This document shows, piece by piece, positions 37,019-47,925 of a DNA stretch of 64,000 bases; positions within the stretch are counted from its first letter, which is position 1, and each line of letters begins with the position of its first letter. The translations under genes and the position numbers were made by a program. This DNA comes from Comamonas antarctica (GTDB lineage Bacteria > Pseudomonadota > Gammaproteobacteria > Burkholderiales > Burkholderiaceae_C), in NCBI RefSeq assembly GCF_013363755.1, contig NZ_CP054840.1, positions 1,729,501 to 1,793,500 of the forward strand. The letters run 5' to 3'. Under the pieces are notes generated by a model. The model searched no databases and had not been told where the DNA came from. It saw only the letters and a list, made by a program, of their open reading frames with translations.

Positions 37019-37062
37019 CGCAACAGCAGTGATCTCCCAGGCGTGAAAGGTTCACGCAAAGG
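36985..37062 (-). ncRNA. Predicted small RNA (about 78 nt)
   Basis: An extended -10 element TGCTAGAAT lies at 37069-37077 (minus) and a terminator at 36985-37018. Between them is a stem at 37034-37064 (CTCC/GGAG outer, GCGTGAA/TTCACGC inner), then a single-stranded linker, then the terminator stem. No ORF fits. The start is placed 7 nt after the -10 and is inferred. Two stable stems and a U-tail are typical of a trans-acting sRNA. Confidence 0.4.
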
Positions 37063-37068
37063 AGCGCG

Positions 37069-37077
37069 ATTCTAGCA
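37069..37077 (-). promoter_or_regulatory. Extended -10 element of predicted small RNA
   Basis: TGCTAGAAT on the minus strand: TGn extension plus TAGAAT. The same nine bases occur upstream of tRNA-Lys (37760-37768). No good -35 hexamer is seen at the usual distance. Confidence 0.45.
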
Positions 37078-37231
37078 GGCGCTCCAGACATCCCTGGATA
37101 TTCCAAGGGTTTGTTCTCTTGACAATTTCAGTGAAACAGGTGAATTGTCATTGCTGCGACTTTTGAAGCGTTGTCGCCGAAGCGCCGTGATGCTTTTGGG
37201 TTCGAGCAAATCAACTTCCAAGGGAGTCTCC

Positions 37232-37561
37232 ATGAAATTGCATCTGCATATTCCGGCTTTGGTGGTGGGCCTGTGCTGTGCCACTACTGCTTTTTCCCAG
37301 CCAGCAACGGCTCCCGCAAAAAAACCGGACACCGCAGCGACAGCCGCCACGCCCGCGCCGGATCCTGACATAAGCACCCCCGGCACCGCGCCGAAAGCCG
37401 GTGGGGGCAAAGGAAAGGTCTGGGCCAACACCAGCACCAAGACGTACCACTGTGAAGGCACGCGGCATTACGGGAAAACCAAGGACGGCGAGTACATGGC
37501 CGAAGCCGCGGCGAGGGCCAAGGGCTACCGCGCCGACCACGGCAAGGCCTGCCCCAAGTGA
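37232..37561 (+). CDS. Small exported protein with conserved YHCxGxxxYGKTKxGEYM motif
   Basis: 109 residues; AAGGGAG precedes the ATG. A signal peptide ([19 protein letters not shown]) leads to a Pro/Ala/Thr linker of ~40 residues and a C-terminal domain of ~45 residues ([20 protein letters not shown], then [20 protein letters not shown] and a final Cys). The two Cys and several His suggest a metal-binding or disulfide-stabilised mini-domain. I have seen this type in many Burkholderiales but no function is known to me. It lies between the small-RNA unit and the tRNA-Lys unit. Confidence 0.7.
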   Translation: MKLHLHIPALVVGLCCATTAFSQPATAPAKKPDTAATAATPAPDPDISTPGTAPKAGGGKGKVWANTSTKTYHCEGTRHYGKTKDGEYMAEAAARAKGYRADHGKACPK

Positions 37562-37591
37562 TGGCGCAGCCATATTCCCAAATGGGGAATA

Positions 37592-37628
37592 AAACAAAAA
37601 GCCTGCTATCTTTTGGATAGCAGGCTTT
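37592..37628 (-). terminator. Terminator of tRNA-Lys
   Basis: Stem AAAGCCTGCTATC / GATAGCAGGCTTT (13 bp, loop TTTTG) followed on the minus strand by TTTTGTTTT-type U-rich sequence. It ends the tRNA-Lys transcript and faces the end of the small exported protein gene, so it may work for both strands. Confidence 0.85.
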
Positions 37629-37640
37629 GCTTGTATGCCT

Positions 37641-37716
37641 TGGTGGGTCGTGCGTGATTCGAACACGCGACCTACGGATTAAAAGTCCGCTGCTCTACCG
37701 ACTGAGCTAACGACCC
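37641..37716 (-). tRNA. tRNA-Lys (anticodon UUU)
   Basis: 76 nt including encoded CCA. Acceptor GGGTCGT/ACGACCC, D arm with TAGCTCAGTCGGTAGAGC, anticodon loop CTTTTAA (anticodon TTT), T arm GCGTG-TTCGAAT-CACGC. All stems pair; the anticodon stem has one G-U. It decodes AAA and AAG. Confidence 0.98.
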
Positions 37717-37759
37717 CACCTGCCTCACAGAACAACTTCTCTGTTTGGCGAAGAACTCG

Positions 37760-37768
37760 ATTCTAGCA
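37760..37768 (-). promoter_or_regulatory. tRNA-Lys promoter (-10) overlapping tcdA stop codon
   Basis: TGCTAGAAT on the minus strand, 43 nt before the tRNA 5' end. The TAG of the -10 is also the tcdA stop codon (37763-37765), and TGC is its last sense codon (Cys). No strong -35 hexamer is visible. Confidence 0.55.
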
Positions 37769-38584
37769 TGGATTTTGAAGCACTTTTGGCTCGGTGGACG
37801 CAATCTGGTCGAGCACCCAGCCGGCCGCGCATTGGCCGAAGCTTGCCGTCACGGCAACCACCGAGCCATAGCCGTGGCAGTTGAGGGTACCGTCGGCGCC
37901 ATCGATGGCGCAGGAAGCATCGGGCGGGGCCACGGCTTCACGGCTGAAGACGCAGGCCACGCCCATTTTCTTGCCGTCGCGCGGCGCCTGGTGCTCGCGG
38001 CGCAGGCGGTAGCGCAACTGGGCGAGCAGCGGGTCGTGCGTGGTCTGGCTCAGGTCGTCGATATCGACCTTGTGCGCCAGCCGCTTGCCGCCGGCCGCGC
38101 CCACGCTGATGAACAGCTGCTTGTGGCGGCGCGCGTGCGCGGCCATCGCGGTCTTGGCCTTGACCTGGTCGCAGGCGTCGATCACGGCGGTCACACCCTG
38201 CGGCAGCAGCGCGGGCCAGTTGTCCGGCTCGACGAATTCCTCGATGCAGTGCACTTCGCAGCCGGGATTGATCTGCGCGATGCGCTCGCGCATCGCATCG
38301 ACCTTGGCCTGGCCCACGGTCGAGGTGAGCGCGTGGATCTGTCGGTTGATATTGGATTCGGCGACCTGGTCGAGGTCGATCAGCGTGATGCGGCCCACGC
38401 CGCTGCGCGCCAAAGCTTCCGCCGCCCAGGAACCGACGCCGCCAATGCCGACCACGGCCACATGGGCCGCGCGGATGCGTGCCGCCCCGGCAACGCCATA
38501 GAGACGCTCCAGGCCGCCGAAGCGGCGCTGGAGATCGGGATCGGACAGCGGGTCGCTGGGCGTGCTGCTCGGGACCTGCGTCAT
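37763..38584 (-). CDS. tcdA: tRNA threonylcarbamoyladenosine dehydratase (MoeB/ThiF family)
   Basis: 273 residues. ATP-dependent E1-like enzyme that cyclises t6A37 to ct6A in tRNAs reading ANN codons. Motifs: GIGGVGSWAAEALARSGVG (nucleotide-binding), LIDLDQVAESNINRQ, VIDACDQVKAKTAMAAH. The pattern is TcdA (YgdL) rather than ThiF, which would end with a Gly-Gly partner gene. Its start overlaps the cpoB stop (ATGA), so it is expressed with pal and cpoB. Confidence 0.92.
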   Translation of the reverse strand: MTQVPSSTPSDPLSDPDLQRRFGGLERLYGVAGAARIRAAHVAVVGIGGVGSWAAEALARSGVGRITLIDLDQVAESNINRQIHALTSTVGQAKVDAMRERIAQINPGCEVHCIEEFVEPDNWPALLPQGVTAVIDACDQVKAKTAMAAHARRHKQLFISVGAAGGKRLAHKVDIDDLSQTTHDPLLAQLRYRLRREHQAPRDGKKMGVACVFSREAVAPPDASCAIDGADGTLNCHGYGSVVAVTASFGQCAAGWVLDQIASTEPKVLQNPC

Positions 38585-39351
38585 TTCAGGCGCGAAAGCT
38601 GCTCTTTGGCCGCGACTGCGGCTTCGCTGCGCGGATAGGCCTTGACCAGGTCTTCGAGCGTCTTGCGCGCGGCGCGGTTGTCCTTGAGCTCGATCTGGCA
38701 ATTGGCAATGGACAGCGCGGCCTCGGGCGCACGCGCGTGTTCGGGCGTGGCGGTGAGCAGCGAGCGGAAGTTGGCAATGGCTTCCTTGTAGTCGCGCTCC
38801 GCATACTGGGCATTGCCCAGCCAGAAGCGCGCCGACGGCAGGTAGCCGCTGCGCGGATACTGGCGGATGAAGGCAGCGAAGGACTTGTTGGCGTCGGCGA
38901 ACTTGCCGGCGCGGAAGACTTCCAGCGCGGCTTCGAAGTCGCGCTTCTCGGCCGGATCGGCCGTGAATTGCTGGCCGTCGACGGTGACCGCCACCGGCTC
39001 GAACTGCTTGAGCCGTTCTTCCACACCCTGGGCAATGTCCTTTTGCCGGCGCTGCAGTTCCGAGGACTGCTGCAGCAATTGCTCATTCGAGCCGCGCAGC
39101 CGTGCCTGGTCCTGGCGCAGCGTCTCGATCTGCGCCTGCAGATCGAGCAGGCTGCGGCGCAGCTGCGACGTGTCTTCGGCGGCGCGCTGGTTTGCCTGCT
39201 GCATGGCATCGAGGCGCTGGCGCAACTCGATGATGGCTTTGCGGGCCTCGTCGTCGCCGAAGATCGCCGCCTGGCTGGCGGTTGCGAAGGACGCGGTACA
39301 GGCCAGGGCCAGCACCACCCGGGAAATGCGGAAAAACGGCATTGCGGTCAT
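38581..39351 (-). CDS. cpoB: Cell division coordinator CpoB (YbgF)
   Basis: Periplasmic protein of 256 residues. After a signal peptide (ending SQA-A) comes an N-terminal coiled coil (about 35-105, heptads with Gln/Leu) that trimerises, then C-terminal TPR repeats (DFEAALEVFRAGKFADA, ARFWLGNAQYAERDYKEAI). It links outer-membrane constriction (Tol-Pal) with PBP1B activity at division. ATG 39351 shares one base with the pal stop. Confidence 0.92.
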   Translation of the reverse strand: MTAMPFFRISRVVLALACTASFATASQAAIFGDDEARKAIIELRQRLDAMQQANQRAAEDTSQLRRSLLDLQAQIETLRQDQARLRGSNEQLLQQSSELQRRQKDIAQGVEERLKQFEPVAVTVDGQQFTADPAEKRDFEAALEVFRAGKFADANKSFAAFIRQYPRSGYLPSARFWLGNAQYAERDYKEAIANFRSLLTATPEHARAPEAALSIANCQIELKDNRAARKTLEDLVKAYPRSEAAVAAKEQLSRLK

Positions 39352-39893
39352 CAACGGTAGGAGATTTCAGCGCGGCGGTTCTGGGCGAAGGCTTCTTCGG
39401 TCATGCCCTGCATGGCGGGCTTCTCCTTGCCGAAGCTCACGGCTTCGACCTGGGCGTCGGACACGCCCAGCAGGCCCAGCGAGCGGCGCACGGCTTCGGC
39501 GCGCTTTTGGCCCAGAGCCAGGTTGTATTCACGGCCGCCGCGCTCATCGGTGTGGCCTTCGATCACGACCTTGCGGCTGGGCGAAGCCTTGATGAAGCGT
39601 GCATGGGCTTCGATCTGGGCTTGCGCATCGGCCTTGATGACGTAGGAGTCATAGTCGAAATAGACGATGCGGCTCACGCCCTGGGGGCCGGCCTTGTCGC
39701 CGCCCGACTGGGTCAGGTCCACGCCGGAGACGCCGCTCTGGCCCGCGCCGCTGCCATTGGCACCGGCACCCGCGCCGCTGCTGAGGGCCGAGCTGTCGGT
39801 GACAGGGGTTTCGTCGAGCTTGACGCCCGAGCTGCAACCCGCCATCAGGGCGGCAACGGTCAGGGCAATGGAAAGGCGCTTGAATGTAATCAT
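39351..39893 (-). CDS. pal: Peptidoglycan-associated lipoprotein Pal
   Basis: 180 residues with lipobox LMAGC (Cys20) and a Ser/Gly/Ala-rich linker. The OmpA-like domain fills the C-terminal ~110 residues: IVYFDYDSYVIK, VVIEGHTDERGGREYNLALG, RRAEISY. It anchors the outer membrane to peptidoglycan and binds TolB, whose gene lies directly upstream. Confidence 0.96.
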   Translation of the reverse strand: MITFKRLSIALTVAALMAGCSSGVKLDETPVTDSSALSSGAGAGANGSGAGQSGVSGVDLTQSGGDKAGPQGVSRIVYFDYDSYVIKADAQAQIEAHARFIKASPSRKVVIEGHTDERGGREYNLALGQKRAEAVRRSLGLLGVSDAQVEAVSFGKEKPAMQGMTEEAFAQNRRAEISYR

Positions 39894-39955
39894 GGAAAGA
39901 CTCCGCGTTCTCGAGGAACGTATGAGCAATAGCGTTTAAGAAAGAAAAGACAAAA

Positions 39956-41275
39956 TCAGTGTTTGAGGAACGGGCCCCAGTCCGGTTCGCGGATGTCACC
40001 ACCCTGGCCGGCCAGCCGTGCCTTGATCTTTCCATCCAGGGTCGTGGTCATCAGGGATTCACGCCCTTGCTGCAGCGTCGCGTAGACGATCTGGCGGCTG
40101 TTGGGCGCAAAGCTCGGATTCTCATCGGCCGTGGTATCGGTGATCGCTGTCACGGTGCCTGAGCTCAGGTCCATTACATGCAGCTTGAAGCCTCCGCCCA
40201 CGCGCGAAATATACGCGAGCCAGCGTCCGTCTGGACTGACAGTGGGAGAAATGTTGTAGTTGCCGGTGAAGGTCACGCGCTCGGCGCTGCCGCCGCTGGC
40301 CGGCACCTTGTAGATCTGCGGTGCGCCGCCGCGGTCGCTGACGAAGAAGATCGTGCGGCCGTCGCTGGAGAACACCGGCTCGGTGTCGATGCCGCTGCTT
40401 TGCATCAGGCGCCGTGGCTCGCCGCCCTGGGCGCTGATGCTATAGAGCTGCGAGCCGCCATCGCGCGTCAGCGTCACCGCCAGGGATTCGCCGTTGGGCG
40501 ACCATGCGGGAGCACTGTTGGAGCCGCGGAAGTTGGCCAGCAGGCGCCGCTGGCCGCTGGCCACGTCGTGCACGTAGACCACGGGCTTGCGCGACTCGAA
40601 CGATACATAGGCGACCTGGCGGCCGTTGGGCGACCAGGCGGGGGAGATGATGGGCTCGGGGCTCGACAGCGCCGATTGTGCGTTTTCGCCGTCGGCGTCG
40701 GCAATCCACAGGCTGTAGCGCTTGCCGGCCTTGGTCACGTAGGCAATGCGGGTGGAGAAGATGCCGCGCTCGCCGGTGAGCTTCTCATAGACATAGTCGG
40801 CAATGCGGTGGGCGACGAGGCGCAGGTCGCCCGTCGTGACCGCGAAGCCCTGGCCGCCCAGGTCCTGGCCGCGCACCACGTCCCACAGGCGAAAGCGCAC
40901 GTCGTAGCGGCCATCGGCCAGGCGCGTCACGCTGCCCGTGACCAGCGAGTCGGCCATCTTCTGCTTCCACAGCGCAACGTCGGGACGCGAGGTTTCATCG
41001 AGCTGCGTGCCCGACGCGTCGACGCCGCGGAACTGGCCGCTGCGTTCGAGGTCGGCCTGCACGATGGCCGCGAGCTTTTGCGGCGACTGCGGCTCGCCGC
41101 GGAACGGCGCGATCGCAATCGGCAGCTGCGTCAAGCCCACGCCCGTGACTTCGACCCGGAACTGGGCCAGCGCCGGCAGGGCGGGAGTGGAGGCCAGCGC
41201 CGCCAGCAGGGTGCGGCGCGAGGGATGCGGCACCGCCGCGGAAAAGGAAGTGGATGGAGTTCGGTCAATAGTCAT
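39956..41275 (-). CDS. tolB: Tol-Pal system protein TolB
   Basis: Periplasmic protein of 439 residues. A twin-arginine-like start ([20 protein letters not shown]) is followed by the TolB N-terminal domain and a six-bladed beta-propeller with repeats such as [34 protein letters not shown] and [16 protein letters not shown]. It binds Pal at the outer membrane. ATG 41275 is preferred to a TTG at 41281. The first gene of tolB-pal-cpoB-tcdA; tolQRA are not adjacent. Confidence 0.95.
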   Translation of the reverse strand: MTIDRTPSTSFSAAVPHPSRRTLLAALASTPALPALAQFRVEVTGVGLTQLPIAIAPFRGEPQSPQKLAAIVQADLERSGQFRGVDASGTQLDETSRPDVALWKQKMADSLVTGSVTRLADGRYDVRFRLWDVVRGQDLGGQGFAVTTGDLRLVAHRIADYVYEKLTGERGIFSTRIAYVTKAGKRYSLWIADADGENAQSALSSPEPIISPAWSPNGRQVAYVSFESRKPVVYVHDVASGQRRLLANFRGSNSAPAWSPNGESLAVTLTRDGGSQLYSISAQGGEPRRLMQSSGIDTEPVFSSDGRTIFFVSDRGGAPQIYKVPASGGSAERVTFTGNYNISPTVSPDGRWLAYISRVGGGFKLHVMDLSSGTVTAITDTTADENPSFAPNSRQIVYATLQQGRESLMTTTLDGKIKARLAGQGGDIREPDWGPFLKH

Positions 41276-41395
41276 TGGCAACCATCATAGTGCGGGTTAA
41301 TCCCGGTGCGTACGCAGCGGATGTTACACAATCCGGCCCGGGCTGACTGTAAGTGGATGAACAGGCGCGCTGTAGGGCCGTAGAATTCGCCTCTC

Positions 41396-43201
<1,806 letters not shown>

Positions 43202-43238
43202 GCCAGTGGCCTGAGGCCGCCGGCCTGAGGCCGCTGGC
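43202..43238. terminator. Strong hairpin between msbA and selD
   Basis: 17-bp stem with one G-U and one mismatch and a 3-nt loop (GCC): arms GCCAGTGGCCTGAGGCC and GGCCTGAGGCCGCTGGC. It starts at the last base of the msbA stop region and lies before the convergent selD stop. Bidirectional terminator candidate; no U-tract. Confidence 0.55.
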
Positions 43239-43240
43239 CG

Positions 43241-44308
43241 TCAGTCGACCACGACCTGCGCCGTGCCGCTGTCCATGCGCCCGATCACCGTGGCGTGTGC
43301 AAATCCCTGCGCGGCAAACAGTGCCAGCACCTGGTCCACGCTCTCGGGCGTGCATGACACCAGCAGTCCGCCCGAGGTCTGGGGATCGGTGAGCAAGGCC
43401 TGCAGCGGTGCCGGCACCTGCGCGCCCATTGCCACCTGCGCGCCATACGCGGCCCAGTTGCGGCCCGAGGCGCCGGTGACCACGCCCTGCTCGGCAAATG
43501 CCTGCACCGTGGGCAGCAAGGGCAGTGCGCGGCTGTCGATGCGCGCCGTGAGGCCTGCGCCGCGCGCCAGCTCCAGCGCATGGCCCAGCAAGCCGAAGCC
43601 GGTCACATCGGTCAGCGCATGCACGCCGTCGATCTGCGACAACGCGGCACCAGGGCGGTTGAGCTGGGTCGTGGTTTCCACCATGGCGCGGTAGCCGTCG
43701 CCATCGAGCAGGTTCTTCTTCAGCGCCGCCGACAGGATGCCCACGCCCAGCGGCTTGCCCAGCACCAGAAGGTCTCCAGCCTGGGCATCGGCATTGCGCT
43801 TCATGTGCTTAGGGTTGACGATGCCTATGCCCACCAGTCCGTAGATCGGCTCGACCGAGTCGATCGAGTGGCCGCCGGCCAGCGGGATGCCGGCTTCGCG
43901 GCAGATCGATTCGCCGCCCTCGAGCACCTTGGCAATGGTCGCATGCGGCAGCACGTTGATCGGCATGCCGACGATGGCCAGCGCCATCAGCGGCGTGCCG
44001 CCCATCGCATAGATGTCCGACAGCGCATTGGCCGCGGCAATGCGGCCGAAGTCATACGGGTCGTCGACGATGGGCATGAAGAAATCGGTGGTCGCAACAA
44101 TGGCCTGCTCGTCGTTGATGCGGTAGACGGCGGCGTCGTCGGCGGTCTCGTTGCCCACCAGCAGATCGGGAAAGAACTGTTTAGGCAGCGCGCTCTGTCC
44201 GATCAGCTGCGCCAGCACGCCGGGAGCGATCTTGCAGCCGCAGCCGCCGCCATGGGACAAGGAGGTCAGGCGCGGAGCGGCCGGGGAAACGCTGGAGGAG
44301 TCATTCAT
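43241..44308 (-). CDS. selD: Selenophosphate synthetase SelD
   Basis: 355 residues. Makes selenophosphate from selenide and ATP, the Se donor for tRNA-Sec. The N-terminal active-site loop is GGCGCK: Cys23 and Lys26 by count, so this is the Cys form, not a Sec form. Other motifs: TTDFFMPIVDDPYDFGRIAAAN, ITD-type DVTGFGLLGHALELA, DPQTSGGLL. ATG 44308 is preferred. It is the last gene of the minus-strand selenocysteine island. Confidence 0.96.
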   Translation of the reverse strand: MNDSSSVSPAAPRLTSLSHGGGCGCKIAPGVLAQLIGQSALPKQFFPDLLVGNETADDAAVYRINDEQAIVATTDFFMPIVDDPYDFGRIAAANALSDIYAMGGTPLMALAIVGMPINVLPHATIAKVLEGGESICREAGIPLAGGHSIDSVEPIYGLVGIGIVNPKHMKRNADAQAGDLLVLGKPLGVGILSAALKKNLLDGDGYRAMVETTTQLNRPGAALSQIDGVHALTDVTGFGLLGHALELARGAGLTARIDSRALPLLPTVQAFAEQGVVTGASGRNWAAYGAQVAMGAQVPAPLQALLTDPQTSGGLLVSCTPESVDQVLALFAAQGFAHATVIGRMDSGTAQVVVD

Positions 44309-44408
44309 GGTGTTTTCTCGCGGGAACTGCGTGCCGGGTGGCGCGCCGGTGGAACTGCGCCTGCCATTATGGCCAGGCGCGGCAAAGGACGGCAGCCGGG
44401 CGAGAAAC

Positions 44409-44504
44409 TGGCGGAAAGCAGCAGGAGTCGAACCTACCCAGGAGCGGCTGACGCCCCTCACCGGGTTTGAAGCCCGGCCACACCACCGGGTGTGCATGCC
44501 TTCC
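44409..44504 (-). tRNA. selC: tRNA-Sec (anticodon UCA)
   Basis: 96 nt including GCCA. The 8-bp acceptor stem (GGAAGGCA/TGCTTTCC, one G-U), long extra arm, and anticodon loop CTTCAAA (anticodon TCA) are the hallmarks of bacterial tRNA-Sec, as is GGTTCGACTCC in the T arm. It reads UGA with SelB. It lies 38 bp downstream of selB and ~100 bp before selD. Confidence 0.97.
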
Positions 44505-44542
44505 ATTCGAGCCCGGCGCCGTTGCGGCGCGGACAAGCAGCG

Positions 44543-46477
44543 CTATTGTAAGGGCGCCGCGGCGTCCTGCCAGCGCGCATCTGGGCGCAGCAGGTGCGCA
44601 TCGCGCAGCCGGCGCGTGTAGCCCACGCGGTCGAAGAATTCGAGGATCTGGATCGCGCGCTTGCGGCCCAGGCCGGTGGCATCGCGAAAGGCGCGTGCCT
44701 CGACTTCGCCGCGCGCGTCGGCGGCGGCGATGGTATGCACGAGCCGGGCGAGTTCCTGCATGCGCGCGGCGCTGTAGAACAGGTCCTTGACCACCTGGAA
44801 CACCTGGCCGCGGCGCGTGAGCTTGCGCAGCAGCTGGCGTACGCTGTCTTCGGCCACGCCGGTGGTGGCCGCCAGATCGCGCACCCAGGGCGGGTCGTAG
44901 CGGCCTTCATCGAGCAGCGGCAGCAGGCGCTCGGCCAGCGCGCTCTCGGGCGCGCTCAGCTCGGCCGTGTGCCCGGGCAGATGCAGCCAGGCGCCGCTGG
45001 TCGCCAGTTCGCCATCGCGCAGCAGGCTGTCGATCAGTCCGCGCCAGAGCGCATCATGCGCGGCTTGCACCAGCCCCGGCCAGGCCATGCGGCGCAGGCG
45101 CGCGGCATTGAGCCCGGGTTCATCGGGCTGCTTTTCATGGAACTGGGCCAGCGTGTCCAGCACCTGGGCGCGCAAGTGCTGCCAACGCGGCTTCGACAGC
45201 AGCAGCGTGTCGGCGCCCAGGGGCAGCTGCAGCGCCTCTGCAGGCAGATCCTGCGCGGGCCAGCTTCGGCCCGACAGACGCACCAGCTGCGACAGCGCGA
45301 GGCCGTGCGGCGACTGCGCCAGCAACTGCTCGGCGCTGCCGGTGTCCACGAGCCCATCCAGCGCCTGGAGATAAGCCAGTCGCGCGGCGCTGCGGCGCTT
45401 GCGCGCCGGCGCCTGCGGGTCGGTGACGCTGCCGCCGGCAATCGTGCGGCTGGCCTGGGCATTGCGCAGGATCAGCCGGTCGCCGGGCAGGCAGAACACC
45501 GGTGCATCGAGCACCAGCTGCGCGCGCACCTCGCTGCCGGGCTCGATGCGCTCGCCTTCGAGCAGCGCGACATGGGCCGTGTAATGCGCGGTGCCCAAGT
45601 GCAGATGCACGGGCGTCCACTGGCGGATTTCCGGCGCATCGGACAGCAATTGCAGCTGCACATCGATGCGCTCGCTGACCTGCAGCAGCGCGCCCTCGGC
45701 AATCCAGTCGCCGCGCTGGATCTCGTCCTTGCCCAGGCCGACCAGATTCAGCGCGCAGCGCTGCCCGGCCACCGCGCGGTCGCTGGCCTGGTTCTGCGCA
45801 TGGATGCTGCGCACGCGCAGGCTCTGGCCCGTTCCCGAATGCACCAGGCTGTCGCCCACGGCCACGCTGCCGCCGAACACCGTGCCCGTGACCACCGTGC
45901 CCTGGCCCGCGAGGCTGAAGCTGCGGTCCACGGCCAGCCGGAACAGGCCGCCGCGTGGGCGCGCCGGCATCTGCTGCGCCAGCAGGTGCAGGTGCGCGCG
46001 CAGCGCGGCCACGCCAGGGTCGTCGGGCTGGCTGGCACTGGTGGCAAAAATGCGGGCGCCCGCAAAAGGCGTGGGAGCGAGCAATGCGGTCAGCTGGGCG
46101 CGCACTTGCGCCATGCGCTCGGTGCTGGCGCGGTCGGCCTTGGTCAGCGCGATGCTGGCCTGCGTCACGCCCAGCAGCAGGAGGATATCGAGGTGTTCGC
46201 GCGTCTGCGGCATGACGCCGTCATCGGCCGCGACCACCAGCAAGGCGTGGTCGATGCCGACCGCGCCCGCAGCCATGGTGTGCACGAACTTCTCGTGCCC
46301 GGGCACATCGATGATGCCCAGCACATCGCCGTTGGGCAGCGGGGTGTAGGCGTAGCCGAGTGCAATCGAGATGCCGCGGGCCTTCTCTTCCTTGAGGCGG
46401 TCGGTGTCGACGCCCGTGAGCGCGCGCACCAGCGTGGTCTTGCCATGGTCGATATGGCCGGCGGTACCAATGATCAT
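44543..46477 (-). CDS. selB: Selenocysteine-specific elongation factor SelB
   Basis: 644 residues. GTPase domain with [30 protein letters not shown] and ALTKAD; two beta-barrel domains follow, then C-terminal winged-helix repeats (about 380-640) that bind the SECIS hairpin ([23 protein letters not shown]). It brings Sec-tRNA to UGA. Its start overlaps the selA stop (ATGA). Confidence 0.96.
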   Translation of the reverse strand: MIIGTAGHIDHGKTTLVRALTGVDTDRLKEEKARGISIALGYAYTPLPNGDVLGIIDVPGHEKFVHTMAAGAVGIDHALLVVAADDGVMPQTREHLDILLLLGVTQASIALTKADRASTERMAQVRAQLTALLAPTPFAGARIFATSASQPDDPGVAALRAHLHLLAQQMPARPRGGLFRLAVDRSFSLAGQGTVVTGTVFGGSVAVGDSLVHSGTGQSLRVRSIHAQNQASDRAVAGQRCALNLVGLGKDEIQRGDWIAEGALLQVSERIDVQLQLLSDAPEIRQWTPVHLHLGTAHYTAHVALLEGERIEPGSEVRAQLVLDAPVFCLPGDRLILRNAQASRTIAGGSVTDPQAPARKRRSAARLAYLQALDGLVDTGSAEQLLAQSPHGLALSQLVRLSGRSWPAQDLPAEALQLPLGADTLLLSKPRWQHLRAQVLDTLAQFHEKQPDEPGLNAARLRRMAWPGLVQAAHDALWRGLIDSLLRDGELATSGAWLHLPGHTAELSAPESALAERLLPLLDEGRYDPPWVRDLAATTGVAEDSVRQLLRKLTRRGQVFQVVKDLFYSAARMQELARLVHTIAAADARGEVEARAFRDATGLGRKRAIQILEFFDRVGYTRRLRDAHLLRPDARWQDAAAPLQ

Positions 46478-47910
46478 GCGAGGGCCTCGGTCAGCAAGGC
46501 CAGTTGCTCGGCAAACCGCGGCTGCTGGCTGGCTTCGAGGCAGCGCAGGTCCAGCCACAGCGCATCGGCGTGGATGCGGCCGATCACGGGCCGGGGCAGG
46601 GCGCGCAGCGCGGCTTCGAGCTGCAGCAGCTGGCGCCCGGCCTGCCGGCCCGAGGCCGGGTGGATGCGCAGGCCGTGGCTGGGCAGCGATTCGACGGGCA
46701 GCGCGCCGCTGCCGATCTGGCTGGCCATGGCCGCGGTTTCCACCACATAGGCCGCGCCCAGCGCAGCCTGCAGTTGCGGCGCGAGCACTTGCGCCTGGTC
46801 CTGCATCTCGGCGGCTTTGCGCGTGAACAGCCTGAGCGTGGTGAGGCGCTCGGCCAACTGTTCGGGGTGCAGATACAGCCGCAGCACGGGTTCGAGCGCG
46901 GCCAGCGTGAGCTTGCCCACGCGCATCGCGCGCTTGAGCGGATTCTTCTTGATGCGCGCAATCAGGTCCTTGCGTCCGACGATCAGACCGGCCTGCGGGC
47001 CGCCGAGCAGCTTGTCGCCGCTGAAGGTGACGATGTCGGCGCCCGCGGCGATGGTTTCGCGCACCGTGACTTCGTATGGCAGGCCCCACTGGCGCATGTC
47101 GACCAGGGTGCCGCTGCCCAGGTCGACCACCATGTCGAGACCCTGCGCATGCGCAATGTCGGCCACCTCCTGGTCGCTGACGCTCTTGGTGAAGCCCGTG
47201 ACCTCGTAGTTGCTGCAATGCACCTTCATCAACAGCCCGGTATCGGGGGTGACGGCTTCGGTGTAGTCGCGCGCATGGGTGCGGTTGGTGGTGCCGACCT
47301 CGACCAGCCGCGCGCCCGCGCGCGCCATGATGTCCGGGATGCGGAACGCACCGCCGATCTCCACCAGTTCGCCGCGCGAGACGATCACCTCCTTGCCCTG
47401 GGCCAGCGAGCCCAGCGTCAGCAGCACGGCCGCGGCGTTGTTGTTGACCACCGTGGCGGCCTCGGCGCCCGTGAGCTCGCAGATCAGCGCCTCGATCAGG
47501 TCGTCGCGGTCGCCGCGGCCGCCGGTGGCGAGGTCGTATTCGAGGTTCGCCGGGCTCAGCATGGCCTCGACCACTGCATCCACCGCTTCCTGCGGCAGCA
47601 GCGCGCGGCCCAGATTGGTGTGCAGCACCGTGCCGGTCAGGTTGAAAACCGCCTGCAGCTTCGGTGCGAAGCGTGCCGCCAGCCGTTGCTGGACCGTATC
47701 CGCGATGCGCTCGGGCTCGCAGGCATCGGGCGCGAGGGTCTCGCCGGCGCGCAAGCGGGCGCGCAGCGCCTCCAGCGTGTCGCGCACGGCCTGGGTGCAG
47801 GCCTGGCGGCCATGGCGCGCGAGCAGCGGCGCGAGCGCGGCGCTGCCCAGCAGACGGTCGACGGAGGGGAGAGGAGAGCGGGGGGAGGAAACGCTGGAAT
47901 CGGTTCGCAT
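46474..47910 (-). CDS. selA: L-seryl-tRNA(Sec) selenium transferase SelA
   Basis: 478 residues; PLP enzyme that turns Ser-tRNA-Sec into Sec-tRNA-Sec using selenophosphate. PLP lysine lies in [36 protein letters not shown] and [17 protein letters not shown] are the family's N-terminal motifs. A GC-rich start with [15 protein letters not shown]. The stop overlaps selB; fdhE ends 15 bp upstream. Confidence 0.96.
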   Translation of the reverse strand: MRTDSSVSSPRSPLPSVDRLLGSAALAPLLARHGRQACTQAVRDTLEALRARLRAGETLAPDACEPERIADTVQQRLAARFAPKLQAVFNLTGTVLHTNLGRALLPQEAVDAVVEAMLSPANLEYDLATGGRGDRDDLIEALICELTGAEAATVVNNNAAAVLLTLGSLAQGKEVIVSRGELVEIGGAFRIPDIMARAGARLVEVGTTNRTHARDYTEAVTPDTGLLMKVHCSNYEVTGFTKSVSDQEVADIAHAQGLDMVVDLGSGTLVDMRQWGLPYEVTVRETIAAGADIVTFSGDKLLGGPQAGLIVGRKDLIARIKKNPLKRAMRVGKLTLAALEPVLRLYLHPEQLAERLTTLRLFTRKAAEMQDQAQVLAPQLQAALGAAYVVETAAMASQIGSGALPVESLPSHGLRIHPASGRQAGRQLLQLEAALRALPRPVIGRIHADALWLDLRCLEASQQPRFAEQLALLTEALA

Positions 47911-47925
47911 CCCGCTATTTTCAGC

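Larger units (their letters stand above)
36783..37231. other. Intergenic region with predicted small RNA and dctA promoter
   Basis: 449 bp between dctA (leftward) and the small exported protein (rightward). It holds the predicted small-RNA unit at 36985-37077 and an inverted repeat TGACAATT (37120-37127) / AATTGTCA (37143-37150). A TTGACA at 37119-37124 overlaps that repeat and could be the -35 of the rightward gene. The dctA promoter must lie in 36783-36984 or read through from upstream. Confidence 0.5.
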
